Positions 28,019 to 37,048 of a stretch of DNA of 64,000 nucleotides are shown piece after piece (the first letter of the stretch is position 1; each line of letters begins with the position of its first letter). The DNA lies in NCBI RefSeq assembly GCF_900168125.1, contig NZ_FUZF01000006.1:81706-145705 (forward strand), in the 5' to 3' direction. The DNA is from Sphingobacterium nematocida. GTDB lineage: Bacteria > Bacteroidota > Bacteroidia > Sphingobacteriales > Sphingobacteriaceae. A model generated the notes under the pieces. The model ran no database searches, had not been told where the DNA came from, and saw nothing but the letters and a program-made list of their open reading frames with translations. The position numbers were made by a program, and so were the translations under genes.

Positions 28019-28786
28019 TTATAGATCTTTTCTTCTGAATTTTCTAACGGATAAGAAAAGTGGTACTGCTATCCATAGAACTAGGATCATGGATGTCAAT
28101 AGCATGCCGCCACCCGTCCCAAAAAAATCATGAAAGATAGCACCCGTATATCCCATCATGGCCGAAAGATCTACTTGTAATAAGATGATGATCCTAGTGA
28201 TATCTATTGGGTTAAACATAGTCAGGGCAACCATACCATTCTCGATGGGGTATTCCGAAAACTGAAACATGATAAAGAGGACTAAGGCATCAAATAGCAA
28301 GGCAAAATATAACCAAAGTAAAATAGCCACTCCAATTCCTTTTGCTTTGTCACGGATCTGCACAGAAGTCCATAAAGCAATAGACACAAAGATCGGAGAA
28401 AGTGCAGCGCCGCAGATAAGTAACAGTATTCCGGAAGGGATCCAGGCAAACAGAATAATCGGTATACCTACTCCGATCAAAAAGGCTAAAGTAACGGCCC
28501 CAGATAAACCAAAAAAAATACTGCTCCATATTTTTGTTCTTTTCAAGGGTTGACTGACAAGTAGTTCTATAAACTCAGCACTATTATATAGATATACGGT
28601 AGCAAAGATAATACTGACCAGAGGGACTACAAAAAGCACGACATTCAGTAGACTGACGATGCCTTTTTCAGCATTGTTCTCCATCGCTAGGATGCTGAAA
28701 GACAAGGCTAACAGTAGTATGGTGTAAGCGATGATAGTACGACTACGAAGAATGTCACTAATGACATATTTTATTATTTTACGCAT
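28019..28786 (-). CDS. nosY: NosY-type ABC transporter permease
   Basis: 255 aa with about six transmembrane segments, ABC-2 type, starting MRKIIKYVISDILRSRTIIAYTI, which is typical for NosY. With NosF and NosD it forms the transporter that supplies sulfur for the CuZ site of N2O reductase. Overlaps nosF by 8 bp; last gene of the nos operon. Confidence 0.9.
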   Translation of the reverse strand: MRKIIKYVISDILRSRTIIAYTILLLALSFSILAMENNAEKGIVSLLNVVLFVVPLVSIIFATVYLYNSAEFIELLVSQPLKRTKIWSSIFFGLSGAVTLAFLIGVGIPIILFAWIPSGILLLICGAALSPIFVSIALWTSVQIRDKAKGIGVAILLWLYFALLFDALVLFIMFQFSEYPIENGMVALTMFNPIDITRIIILLQVDLSAMMGYTGAIFHDFFGTGGGMLLTSMILVLWIAVPLFLSVRKFRRKDL

Positions 28787-29504
28787 AGATGGAGGCTTTT
28801 GAGGATAACATAACTTGTGCGATGGCCTTGCCTAACTTATCTGTTCCGGTTTCCGCTTTCAAGGCGTGGATATCTTTATGAAAGCGAAGCTGCCCCTCCT
28901 CCATATATACAATCTCGGAGACCAATTCGTCCAGATCACTAAGGATATGAGAGGTGATGATAATGAGCTTATTGTTTGCTATTTCCTTTTGTATTTTTTC
29001 TTTAAGAATCTCGGTGGAGACAGGGTCTAGACCCGCTGTGGGCTCATCCAGTATCAAAATTTGAGGTTTGAACATAAAGGCAATGCAGGCGCTTACTTTT
29101 TGTCGCGTACCTCCCGAAAGTGTACCCATTCTTTTATTTAGAAGACTGTCCATTTGGAAAGAATCGTGTAGCTCTGTGTCTAAATCCTGATACTGATCGC
29201 CACGGATGTCTTTCATCATATCGAGCACCTGTCCGATAGTCATATTATCTGGATATCGACCGATCTGCGGCATGTATCCAATGCTTTTGCGATATTCCCA
29301 GGCATTAGCAATATTTTTGTCTTGCACAAAAATATTACCTGAGGAAGGGACGACCATGCCCAGTATAGATTTGATCAAAGTCGTTTTTCCGCACCCATTG
29401 GGTCCGATCAATGCAATACACTGTCCACTTTCAAGATGAAGCGTTATTTCCTGAAGTACTTTTATCTTACCAAATTGTTTGGATATATTTTCAATCTTTA
29501 TCAT
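28779..29504 (-). CDS. nosF: NosF-type ABC ATPase
   Basis: 241-aa ATPase with Walker A GPNGCGKTTL, signature LSGGTRQKV, Walker B ILILDEPTAGLD and H-loop ITSH. Overlaps nosD by 4 bp (ATGA) and nosY by 8 bp. Powers the NosDFY complex for maturation of N2O reductase. Confidence 0.93.
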   Translation of the reverse strand: MIKIENISKQFGKIKVLQEITLHLESGQCIALIGPNGCGKTTLIKSILGMVVPSSGNIFVQDKNIANAWEYRKSIGYMPQIGRYPDNMTIGQVLDMMKDIRGDQYQDLDTELHDSFQMDSLLNKRMGTLSGGTRQKVSACIAFMFKPQILILDEPTAGLDPVSTEILKEKIQKEIANNKLIIITSHILSDLDELVSEIVYMEEGQLRFHKDIHALKAETGTDKLGKAIAQVMLSSKASIYA

Positions 29505-30757
29505 ACAGCAATGGGTTTCATATAAGGATTGTCATCCTTTAGGTTTTCCGGGGTAAGACTGGGCATAACCCGTTCCGTTCGATCCAGTAGTTTAGAGATA
29601 AAACTACGAAACAGCAACATCGTCATTGGGTATTGTTCCACAATAACAGAGAAAAGGCTTATAGGGCGGTACGGCACATCTCCCAGGCCATCTTTATTCA
29701 GATCATACCCTTCATACTTGTCCCAGTAATTTTTTATAAAAGTATTTTGTGTCAGAATCAGGTTGTTGGTGGCTACGTCAAAAGTATTGTTGATAAAATT
29801 ATTATTGGTCAGCATATTGTCTTCGCAGCTCGCCTGTATCTTTAGTGCCCAGCCGTTGCCTTCGATCTGATTGTTTTCAATATGGATACGATTGCTACCT
29901 TCCATGAAGATAGCGGTGGTGTTTTTGATAAATCTGTTGTTTTTTATTTCGCTGTCAGTGATGTCTTTGAGAAGAAGTCCATAGGCAGAGTCGCCCCAAT
30001 TTTCATTAAAGATATTGTGTTCCATACGAACACGTTTGGTGTACATGACAGCTACACCTGCACCGTTGTGGGTAAATTCGTTATGAAGGTAGGCATTGTC
30101 ATGTGAAAACATAAAATGAAGGCCATAGCGGATGTTGTTTTTTGAGCGATTGTTCTCTACATGTGTATGGGTTACAAATTCGAGATATACCCCGTCACGA
30201 TGCCCCATTATGCTGTTGTTGTTGATGGATAAGCTATCACTCTTCCACGCATGTATCCCATTTCCACTGAGTTGTTCGGTGGTACCAAACGCGACAATAG
30301 TATTGTTCTCTGCTTTACAATGCTTGGAAGCCTGAAAGTATATTCCGAAAAAGTTATCTTCCAGTTTGTTATCGCTGATAGTGATATGTGCTGTGTTGTA
30401 TACTTTGATACCTGCGATATCCGTTAAGGAGGATTGTCCCGACGATTTGATATAAAAACCCTTGATGGTCACAGAAGGGGATTTTATGGAGATGGGTTCG
30501 TGTTTTTTTTCACCATCAATAGTGGGTAAATCATTGCCTAATAAGGTTAGCGGTTTGTCGATCGTGATATTTCCTTCTTTATAAATCCCCTTTTCTACAA
30601 GAATGGTATCTCCACTTCGTGCTATTAATACCGCTTGTTTTATTGTTTTTACAGATTGATTATTGCCCACCTTGATGGTTGTGGCGCTTAAGGCGCCACA
30701 AGCCAGCAGGCAGATGAATAAAAACAATACCCGTTTCAACAGATAGAAATTCTTCAT
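29501..30757 (-). CDS. nosD: NosD periplasmic copper-enzyme maturation protein
   Basis: 418-aa exported protein, signal peptide to about residue 26 (LLACGALSAT), then a right-handed parallel beta-helix with repeated NN-turn rungs (HITISDNKLEDNFFGIYF, TDSEIKNNRFIKN, NRIHIENNQIEGN). The end YEGYDLNKDGLGDVPYRP is diagnostic of NosD. Follows nosL by 4 bp. Confidence 0.94.
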   Translation of the reverse strand: MKNFYLLKRVLFLFICLLACGALSATTIKVGNNQSVKTIKQAVLIARSGDTILVEKGIYKEGNITIDKPLTLLGNDLPTIDGEKKHEPISIKSPSVTIKGFYIKSSGQSSLTDIAGIKVYNTAHITISDNKLEDNFFGIYFQASKHCKAENNTIVAFGTTEQLSGNGIHAWKSDSLSINNNSIMGHRDGVYLEFVTHTHVENNRSKNNIRYGLHFMFSHDNAYLHNEFTHNGAGVAVMYTKRVRMEHNIFNENWGDSAYGLLLKDITDSEIKNNRFIKNTTAIFMEGSNRIHIENNQIEGNGWALKIQASCEDNMLTNNNFINNTFDVATNNLILTQNTFIKNYWDKYEGYDLNKDGLGDVPYRPISLFSVIVEQYPMTMLLFRSFISKLLDRTERVMPSLTPENLKDDNPYMKPIAV

Positions 30758-30761
30758 GTTA

Positions 30762-31214
30762 TTATTTCCAGATTTCTTCCCACGATAATTCTACTCCACC
30801 CAGCTCGTCTTTCACTTTTTTCAGGTCTGCTTGGTCTTTAAAAGCAGCAATGTCCCCACGCATAGGACTTTTCAGGCCTTCACTTTTCAAGAAAAACAGT
30901 TCACTTGCTGGATATAGCTTTTTGTCTTTTGTGTAATCGGGGATATATAAATTCTCAATTTCTTCTTTTTTGACATTACCCTCTTTTGCAAAAGCAATCA
31001 TACACGATAGGTCATCAAAATTGTAGGTACGTCCCTTTTTTGTCAATAATTGTGTTCCAAATCGGGCGTCCGTGATTGTCATTTTGCAATAGACACATTG
31101 ATCTTTTCCGTAGTTGATGGGTTTTGGCCCTGTTGAACCGCAAGATTGTAATCCAATAATCAGTAAAAGACAGGTACAGATAGCCGAAAGATATTTTTTT
31201 ATAATGATGCTCAT
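30762..31214 (-). CDS. nosL: NosL copper-chaperone lipoprotein
   Basis: 150-aa lipoprotein. Start set at ATG 31214, which overlaps the upstream stop (ATGA) and gives a proper signal with lipobox GLQSC. Copper motif CVYCKMTI near residue 38 and the typical NosL stretch KKGRTYNFDDLSCMIAF. Delivers copper to NosZ. A longer in-frame extension to 31295 lies within the preceding gene and is rejected. Confidence 0.92.
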   Translation of the reverse strand: MSIIIKKYLSAICTCLLLIIGLQSCGSTGPKPINYGKDQCVYCKMTITDARFGTQLLTKKGRTYNFDDLSCMIAFAKEGNVKKEEIENLYIPDYTKDKKLYPASELFFLKSEGLKSPMRGDIAAFKDQADLKKVKDELGGVELSWEEIWK

Positions 31215-31810
31215 AAGTTTGATTTTTTTCTGTTTGTTTTCCATTCGGAGGCTAGACAATACAAGAGCACAGCTCCGGCACCGACAATAATCCATCCGCC
31301 AATATCTGGTACAGAATACGCACCAAAATTTAGTAGTTGTTTAAATCCAATTAGTGGCGGTTGGTAAGCCATTCCAGGAACTTTGATGGGGGCATTTGGA
31401 TCGAGATCGTGTCCGTAATTATATTCCCAGATCCAAAAGTCCATCATAGCTACTATCCCAAACAACACAAATGCAATGAAAAGAATTTTTAATGCACGCT
31501 GTCGACCGCGGATACCTACATAGATAAAAGCTAAAGCAAAAGCACCTAGTATATAGGGCAGAACTTTAAATTCTATGAAATCATCTGCGTGCAAGGTTTT
31601 CATTCCAATATAATGGTTCAAACCATTGATGATATCGACTTGACCAGCCAGCTTGTTGCTATGGATTAATAGTTCCAAGCCTTCTGGGTATTGTGCTGCA
31701 TCCAATTCGATCCGCCAAATGGGCAATTTGATGGTGAGTAGGAGTAATACTCCTGATAGTATCAGGAGTATTTTATGGATGGTTTTTAAAGGATCTAGAT
31801 TTTTCACCAT
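31211..31810 (-). CDS. Nos-operon integral membrane protein
   Basis: 199 aa with four or so transmembrane segments (ILLILSGVLLLLTIKLPIW, LPYILGAFALAFIYVG, ILFIAFVLFGIVAMMDFW, GGWIIVGAGAVLLYCL). Proteins of this type sit between nosZ and nosL in Bacteroidota nos clusters; function unknown. The conserved WIWEYNYGHDLDPNAPIKVPG segment faces one side between helices. Ends with an ATGA overlap with nosL. Confidence 0.8.
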   Translation of the reverse strand: MVKNLDPLKTIHKILLILSGVLLLLTIKLPIWRIELDAAQYPEGLELLIHSNKLAGQVDIINGLNHYIGMKTLHADDFIEFKVLPYILGAFALAFIYVGIRGRQRALKILFIAFVLFGIVAMMDFWIWEYNYGHDLDPNAPIKVPGMAYQPPLIGFKQLLNFGAYSVPDIGGWIIVGAGAVLLYCLASEWKTNRKKSNL

Positions 31811-31819
31811 GATACGTTA

Positions 31820-33802
31820 TTATTTGGCAGTAGTCAATTTGTCGCCTGTTCCATAAGAAATAGGTACATTACTTCCTTTGGGAGATACCCTCACATATCC
31901 AGCCATCTCTTGGTGTAGTGCGCTACAGAAATCCGTACAATAGATTGGGAATATACCGACACGATCTGGAACCCATTTCAATGTTTGTGTTTCACCGGGC
32001 ATCACCAAAAGTTCCCCATTACGGGCTCCTTTTACGGCAAAGCCGTGAGGCATATCCCAATCTTGTTCAATATTAGTGACATGGAATAGCACTTCATCAC
32101 CGAGTTTTACGCCCTCAATTTTGTCGGGCGTAAAGTGAGAGCGAATTGTTGTGAGGTAGACATGAACGACATTTCCTTTACGTTCGACACGTGCCTCTGC
32201 TTCTCCATTGGCAAAATGGGGGTGTTTATTATCTTCTAGTTTATAGATTTTTACCGATCTGTCTTTAACTTTTTCAGCTCTTACTGCTTGTGCATAATGT
32301 GGCTCTCCAATGGTTGGAAAATCCAGTATCAATTGCATCTTGTCACCAGAAATATCATATAGCTGTGCGCTATGAGCCAATTCAGGTCCAGTAGGCAAGA
32401 AGCGGTCTTTTGTGATCTTATTGAAGGCTACGACATATTTAGCATCAGGTGATTTCGTATCGCCACCTGGTATCATCAAGTGTCCAACAGAATAGAAGGT
32501 CGGTACGCGATCTAAAACTTTAAGATCTTTGATGTTCCATTTTACCAATTCAGATGATACAAAGAATGAAGTGATTGCATTTCCCTTGCCGTCAAACTCG
32601 GTGTGTAATGGGCCTAAGCCGGGTTTCTCTACCTCTCCGTGTAAAGCTGCTTCGTATTTGATAACAGGGATACCTTCAAATGTACCCTCAAATGCTTTGT
32701 CTTTAATGGCTTTTTGAAGCTTAGTAAACGAAAATACAGGGATCAAAGCAGCTAGTTTACCACTTCCCACAATGTATTCGCCCGTTGGATCGATATCGAC
32801 GCCGTGTGGAGACTTAGGGCAGGGTATATAGTAACATAGGCCTTCTAGCTCTGCGGAATTTAAGACAGTAACCTCATTTTTAATAGTTGATTTGGAGGTA
32901 TGAGAATGCTCATCGTATACATTATGCGCATATTTGACGTTAGTCAATTTTTTGCCTTTTCCAGCTTTCAAATATTCCTCAGCCTTTTTCCAGTTTACTG
33001 CCAAGATAAAATCCTTATCATTTTTGGAGGCATTGACTTCTAGTAGTGTGTTTGCTTGCTCCGTATTATAGGTCGAGAAGAAAAACCATCCGTGAGATGA
33101 TTCTTTACCAGCACGGCTTAAGTCGTAGTTGACGCCCGGAGTCTCAATTTGGAAAGCAATATCCATGTTGCCGCTTTCTTTATTGACACTTACAAAGCTA
33201 AGTGTGCCCTTGAAGTTTTCTTTATATTTTTCAATAGAGACATCGCTTTGAGGTCCATCCGGAGGAACGCTAAAACGGGTTCCTGTGACCACGTACTCCG
33301 TGTTTTGCGTGATGAATGGCGAAGAGTGGTTACCGCCACTATTGGGTAGTTCTAGTACTTCAGCTGTTTTGAATGTAGTCAGATCTACTCGGGCTATACG
33401 TGGCGTATTGTTGGCATTGACAAATACCCATTTACCGTCATACTCCCCATCTGTTTTAGATAATTGAACGTGATGCAGATCATCCCAAGGAACACTGCCA
33501 TGAGAAGTCTCTAGCATGGGTTTGGTATCTTCGCTGAAGCCCCATCCTTTTTCGGGATCTAGCGAGAATACAGGGATTACACGTAGTAGCCTTCCCGAAG
33601 GTAGTCCATAGACAGACAATTGTCCACTAAATCCACCGGATACAAAACTGTAAAATTCATCGTATTGACCAGGGGCGACATAGGCCTTTTCAGCAGCATT
33701 GCCACTCACGGCACTTTGAGTTCCTTTCGGTTTACAACCTTGAAAGGTCGCTGTTGCGGCTAGGATAGCTGCGGCACATAGGATATGATTTTTAATCTTC
33801 AT
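31820..33802 (-). CDS. nosZ: Nitrous-oxide reductase, Sec-dependent clade II type
   Basis: 660-aa multicopper enzyme that reduces N2O to N2. Lipoprotein-like Sec signal (ATFQGC at residue 23) and no twin-arginine motif, which together with the operon marks clade II. The N-terminal beta-propeller carries CuZ histidines (WDDLHHVQLS, SPHGVDIDPTGEY, GPLHTEFDGKG, GHLMIPGG, PHYAQ). The C-terminal cupredoxin has the CuA site YCTDFCSALHQEMAGY and a His in MPHGFAV. Second gene of the operon, 48 bp after the cytochrome c gene. Confidence 0.96.
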   Translation of the reverse strand: MKIKNHILCAAAILAATATFQGCKPKGTQSAVSGNAAEKAYVAPGQYDEFYSFVSGGFSGQLSVYGLPSGRLLRVIPVFSLDPEKGWGFSEDTKPMLETSHGSVPWDDLHHVQLSKTDGEYDGKWVFVNANNTPRIARVDLTTFKTAEVLELPNSGGNHSSPFITQNTEYVVTGTRFSVPPDGPQSDVSIEKYKENFKGTLSFVSVNKESGNMDIAFQIETPGVNYDLSRAGKESSHGWFFFSTYNTEQANTLLEVNASKNDKDFILAVNWKKAEEYLKAGKGKKLTNVKYAHNVYDEHSHTSKSTIKNEVTVLNSAELEGLCYYIPCPKSPHGVDIDPTGEYIVGSGKLAALIPVFSFTKLQKAIKDKAFEGTFEGIPVIKYEAALHGEVEKPGLGPLHTEFDGKGNAITSFFVSSELVKWNIKDLKVLDRVPTFYSVGHLMIPGGDTKSPDAKYVVAFNKITKDRFLPTGPELAHSAQLYDISGDKMQLILDFPTIGEPHYAQAVRAEKVKDRSVKIYKLEDNKHPHFANGEAEARVERKGNVVHVYLTTIRSHFTPDKIEGVKLGDEVLFHVTNIEQDWDMPHGFAVKGARNGELLVMPGETQTLKWVPDRVGIFPIYCTDFCSALHQEMAGYVRVSPKGSNVPISYGTGDKLTTAK

Positions 33803-33850
33803 AATATATTGTTGATTAAATCTGTTAAGGTTTTTCTGTATTGTGGTTCT

Positions 33851-34333
33851 TTATTTGACACCATCATTTTTACGCATGAATTCTAGAATCTCACGAGCCT
33901 CTTGGTCTGTTAGATTTTGATTCGGCATCCGCACGAGACAAAGTTCTAATTGTGCTTGCAATTTCGGATCTTTATCAATCATGGGGTCTGGATTTGTAAT
34001 GAAGTTCATAATCCATTCGGGTGTATGTCTTGTTGATACACCGGACCAGCCTGGACCTACAAGTTTTTCTTCGGAATACTTGTGGCAACTCGCACATTTT
34101 ACATTTGCTATGGTTTCTCCTTTGGCAGCCATGTTTTGATCCAGTGTAGCTCCCACTTCGACTTTGTCATGTTTACCCTCACCACGTTTAGGGTCGTATT
34201 CCGATGCTGCAGATGTGTTTTCAGCTTCTGTTTCAGTTGAGCCAGATTGGCTTTGATTGCTGTTGTTGCTTTGCGAACATGCGTAAATAAGTACGCAGAT
34301 CCCCAATAGGTAAATAAGCTTTTTCATGTTCAT
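33851..34333 (-). CDS. Cytochrome c lipoprotein of the nos operon
   Basis: 160-aa lipoprotein (lipobox LIYAC, residue 19) with a Ser/Asn/Glu-rich linker, one heme c site CASCH near residue 80 and a likely Met ligand in CLVRMPNQNLTDQEAREIL. It probably gives electrons to NosZ. First gene after the Fnr-type promoter. Confidence 0.92.
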   Translation of the reverse strand: MNMKKLIYLLGICVLIYACSQSNNSNQSQSGSTETEAENTSAASEYDPKRGEGKHDKVEVGATLDQNMAAKGETIANVKCASCHKYSEEKLVGPGWSGVSTRHTPEWIMNFITNPDPMIDKDPKLQAQLELCLVRMPNQNLTDQEAREILEFMRKNDGVK

Positions 34334-34381
34334 TTTTTTAATTGATTTATTTCTTTACTCCGTTGTTCTTAATCGTGATTA

Positions 34382-34427
34382 CAAAGTTAGCCCAGCATTA
34401 TTTGTTGTTTTATGCGTGTAATCATAA
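34382..34427 (-). promoter_or_regulatory. nosZ: Fnr/Crp-type operator plus -7 box of the nos operon
   Basis: TTATG-N8-CATAA at 34410-34427, and on the minus strand TAACTTTG at 34389-34382, 29.5 bp from the operator centre. It lies in the divergent region between the nos operon and the Crp/Fnr regulator gene. Confidence 0.8.
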
Positions 34428-34539
34428 AGGGAAAAAGATTGAACTATTTATTTTTTTTACAAATCTATAATGTATTGTATTTCAGTTTATTATTATGTTT
34501 TGTTGACTCTTGTTACTTAATTTTGTGATGAGAATCAAC

Positions 34540-34568
34540 TTTGATATGCGGAGCGCACTTTACCTTTG
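34540..34568 (+). promoter_or_regulatory. Putative promoter of the Crp/Fnr gene
   Basis: TTTG at 34540-34543 and TACCTTTG at 34561-34568 match the Bacteroidota -33 (TTTG) and -7 (TAnnTTTG) elements with 17 bp between them. They lie 44 bp upstream of the start codon. No TTATG-N8-CATAA site is placed for activation of this promoter. Confidence 0.5.
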
Positions 34569-34611
34569 TAGGGTAAGTCGTTGAGTTATTTAACAGCCAA
34601 TAATTAAGACT

Positions 34612-35220
34612 ATGATTCCAGTAGATATCCTTTTAGAAAATGGAGCAGTATACCGACAACTTTCATCGGGAGAAACTGTTTTTCAGGTAGGCACACATGC
34701 CTCTTTTTACTATCAGTTGATTTCTGGCCGGATTCGATGGTGCAATGTGCTGGACGACGGGAGAGAGGTGCTCCATCAAGTTGTAGAGCCAGGAGAAACA
34801 TTTGGCGAGTTGCCGTTGTTTGATAACCAGCTCTATGCCGCAACAGCAATAGCAGATGTGCCCACCACGGTTATTAGAATATGTGTTTCGGGTTTTCAGA
34901 ATATCCTCCGTAAAGATCCTGATCTGCATTTTGCTTTTACGTCTTCTATTGTTCAAAAGCTCCGATTTAAATTTTTCTTAACCGAGTTACTGGCCAGTAA
35001 TGACCCTGTTAGTATTGTTTCGCAGCTCATCACCTATTTCAATACGAATCATCAGTTTATTTGTGAAGAATGTAGGCGATTAATGTTGACTCGCCAACAA
35101 ATAGCCAATATGATTGGATTTCGTGTAGAAACGGTTATTCGCGCGATACGACAAATGGAGAAGGAGGAAAGATTAGGAATTGTAAAAGGTAAAGTTTTTG
35201 TTCCTGCGGATGGTTTTTAG
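34612..35220 (+). CDS. Crp/Fnr-family transcription regulator
   Basis: 202 aa. Cyclic-nucleotide-binding-like beta-roll at about 10-115 (GETVFQVGTHASFYYQLISG, PGETFGELPLFDNQLYAA) and an HTH_Crp domain at 150-200, with LTRQQIANMIGFRVETVIRAIRQ; the recognition helix keeps the ETVxR pattern. No N-terminal Cys cluster for a [4Fe-4S] centre is seen; a CEECRR pair occurs around residue 148, in the linker region. Divergent from nos, so it is the best candidate for the protein that binds TTATG-N8-CATAA sites in the island, possibly sensing NO or redox state. Confidence 0.92.
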   Translation: MIPVDILLENGAVYRQLSSGETVFQVGTHASFYYQLISGRIRWCNVLDDGREVLHQVVEPGETFGELPLFDNQLYAATAIADVPTTVIRICVSGFQNILRKDPDLHFAFTSSIVQKLRFKFFLTELLASNDPVSIVSQLITYFNTNHQFICEECRRLMLTRQQIANMIGFRVETVIRAIRQMEKEERLGIVKGKVFVPADGF

Positions 35221-35243
35221 AATTAATTTTAGCACGCTATTAT

Positions 35244-37031
35244 ATGCATCATACTTTTCATATCCCGGTCTTAGGATTGGCATTTTCTGTTGACAGTCCG
35301 ATTAAAGTCGCTCAATACGGAATATCTTCTGTCGTATCTATTGTCGATGATGAACTCATTGAAAATATGCGTAAATATCACGCAGTCAATTTTTCTGAAC
35401 CTTATGAGCCCATCGTTAAAAACGAGGAAGATGCAAGAGCTCGTCGTATTACGTCGTATCTAAATCTCCTAAATGCTATTGTAAGTAAGCAAATAGCTGA
35501 TCTTAGGGGGAGTGACCTCCGGACAAATCCAGATGTACAGAAATACTTTCGATTATTACCAACAGGTTCGGAAGGCAAGTCTATTTATGCGTGTCTTTTG
35601 GCGGAAAAAGATGAAAATAGAAGAAGTGAGCTAGAAGAAAGGGTCAAGAGTTATATTATCGCTGGCGCAATAGACGTCAATATAATGGCCAAAGTCGATA
35701 AGTTGAATGCAGATATGAAGACTAAATTGGCAGATCCTTTGTTTTCCGATGCTTCTGCTGCGCTACGCGGATTTGCTAATAGCAATTTGAGTTCTTCTGT
35801 AGTGCTATCAGCAGGTTTGAATCCAAGACTTTATCATTATTTGAGTGAACTGCCTGCATTTTTGCCTGATAAGAATGGTCGTATCAATAAGCATGTCGTA
35901 TTGAAGGTGAGTGATTATCGCTCGGCGCTGATTCAGGCAAAATATCTAGCTAAGAAGGGGATTTGGGTATCTGAATTTCGTGTTGAATCCGGGTTAAATT
36001 GTGGTGGGCATGCCTTTGCTACAGACGGATATCTATTAGGGCCTATCTTAGAGGAGTTCAAGGAAAGGCGTAACGATTTGCAGCAGGAGTTGATGGGTCT
36101 TTATGTATCTGCTCTTCAAGAGCGTGGTTTGGCTAACCCTCCATTGAAGGCAATAAAGCTGACCGTTCAGGGTGGTATAGGTACCGCTGCAGAACAGCAG
36201 TTTCTCTTAGATCATTATCAGGTTGATGGGACAGGATGGGGTTCCCCTTTCTTGTTGGTGCCTGAAGCGACCACATTAGATCCCGTTACATTAGATCTGC
36301 TTGCAGAGGCGACGGCAGACGATTTTTATATCAGCGGAGCTTCTCCTTTGGGAGTTCCTTTTAATAATTTTAGAAAGAGCTCTGCAGAAAAAAATAGGCT
36401 GGATCGTATTGCACAGGGGCGTCCAGGAGCACCTTGTACAAAAAAATATCTAGTCTCGAATACGGAGTTTACTGAGGAACCGATCTGTACGGCATCCCGT
36501 AAGTACCAATCAAGAAAGATTCAAGAGTTGACAGATGGTCAATTGTCTAAAGATGAATTTGAAAAGGCCTATAACGCTGTTCTAGAAAAGACTTGTCTCT
36601 GCGAGGGTCTTGCGACCTCGGCCTATCTGAAGTATGGAATGCATGTTTTAAAAATAAACACGGCAGTATCGATATGTCCAGGGCCGAACCTATCTTATTT
36701 TGACCGTGTTTATTCACTCGAGGAGATGGTGTCTCATATCTATGGTAGATGTGATTTATTGAAGAATATTGAGCGACCGTCTATGTTTATAAACGAGCTT
36801 AAGCTTTACATCGAATATATCGAGAAGCAATTTCAAGAATATGTAGATAATATGGATATCAAAAAGAAAAAGTATATCGACAAGTTTCTTGTTCAAATTC
36901 GCTCGGGGGTGGATTATTACCAGGAGCTAAGTACTAAATTTCAGGCCTTCCCAGCGATAAACAGCGAAAGCTTTCTTACCAGTCTTCTTTCTTTGAAGGA
37001 ACGCCTACAATTGCTGGTTGTTAAAGTTTAA
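35244..37031 (+). CDS. Uncharacterised 595-aa protein, possibly TIM-barrel (nitronate monooxygenase/IMPDH-like)
   Basis: Not firmly recognised. Glycine-rich segments (GLNCGGHAFATDG near 253, VQGGIGTAAEQQFLL near 311 and DFYISGASPLGVPFNN near 365) recall flavin/phosphate-binding TIM barrels such as nitronate monooxygenase. A Cys-rich C-terminal half (GAPCTKKYL, EEPICTAS, KTCLCEGLA, SICPGPN) suggests a metal or Fe-S site. The last 90 residues are helical, charged and perhaps coiled. No signal peptide. It follows the Crp/Fnr gene by 24 bp and probably shares its transcript, which ties it to anaerobic or NO metabolism. Confidence 0.6.
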   Translation: MHHTFHIPVLGLAFSVDSPIKVAQYGISSVVSIVDDELIENMRKYHAVNFSEPYEPIVKNEEDARARRITSYLNLLNAIVSKQIADLRGSDLRTNPDVQKYFRLLPTGSEGKSIYACLLAEKDENRRSELEERVKSYIIAGAIDVNIMAKVDKLNADMKTKLADPLFSDASAALRGFANSNLSSSVVLSAGLNPRLYHYLSELPAFLPDKNGRINKHVVLKVSDYRSALIQAKYLAKKGIWVSEFRVESGLNCGGHAFATDGYLLGPILEEFKERRNDLQQELMGLYVSALQERGLANPPLKAIKLTVQGGIGTAAEQQFLLDHYQVDGTGWGSPFLLVPEATTLDPVTLDLLAEATADDFYISGASPLGVPFNNFRKSSAEKNRLDRIAQGRPGAPCTKKYLVSNTEFTEEPICTASRKYQSRKIQELTDGQLSKDEFEKAYNAVLEKTCLCEGLATSAYLKYGMHVLKINTAVSICPGPNLSYFDRVYSLEEMVSHIYGRCDLLKNIERPSMFINELKLYIEYIEKQFQEYVDNMDIKKKKYIDKFLVQIRSGVDYYQELSTKFQAFPAINSESFLTSLLSLKERLQLLVVKV

Positions 37032-37048
37032 AGTTTTTTATGGTTTTT

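Noticed and set aside
31215..31295. Upstream extension of nosL
   Set aside because: It would overlap the preceding gene and bury the lipoprotein signal; ATG 31214 in an ATGA overlap is better.
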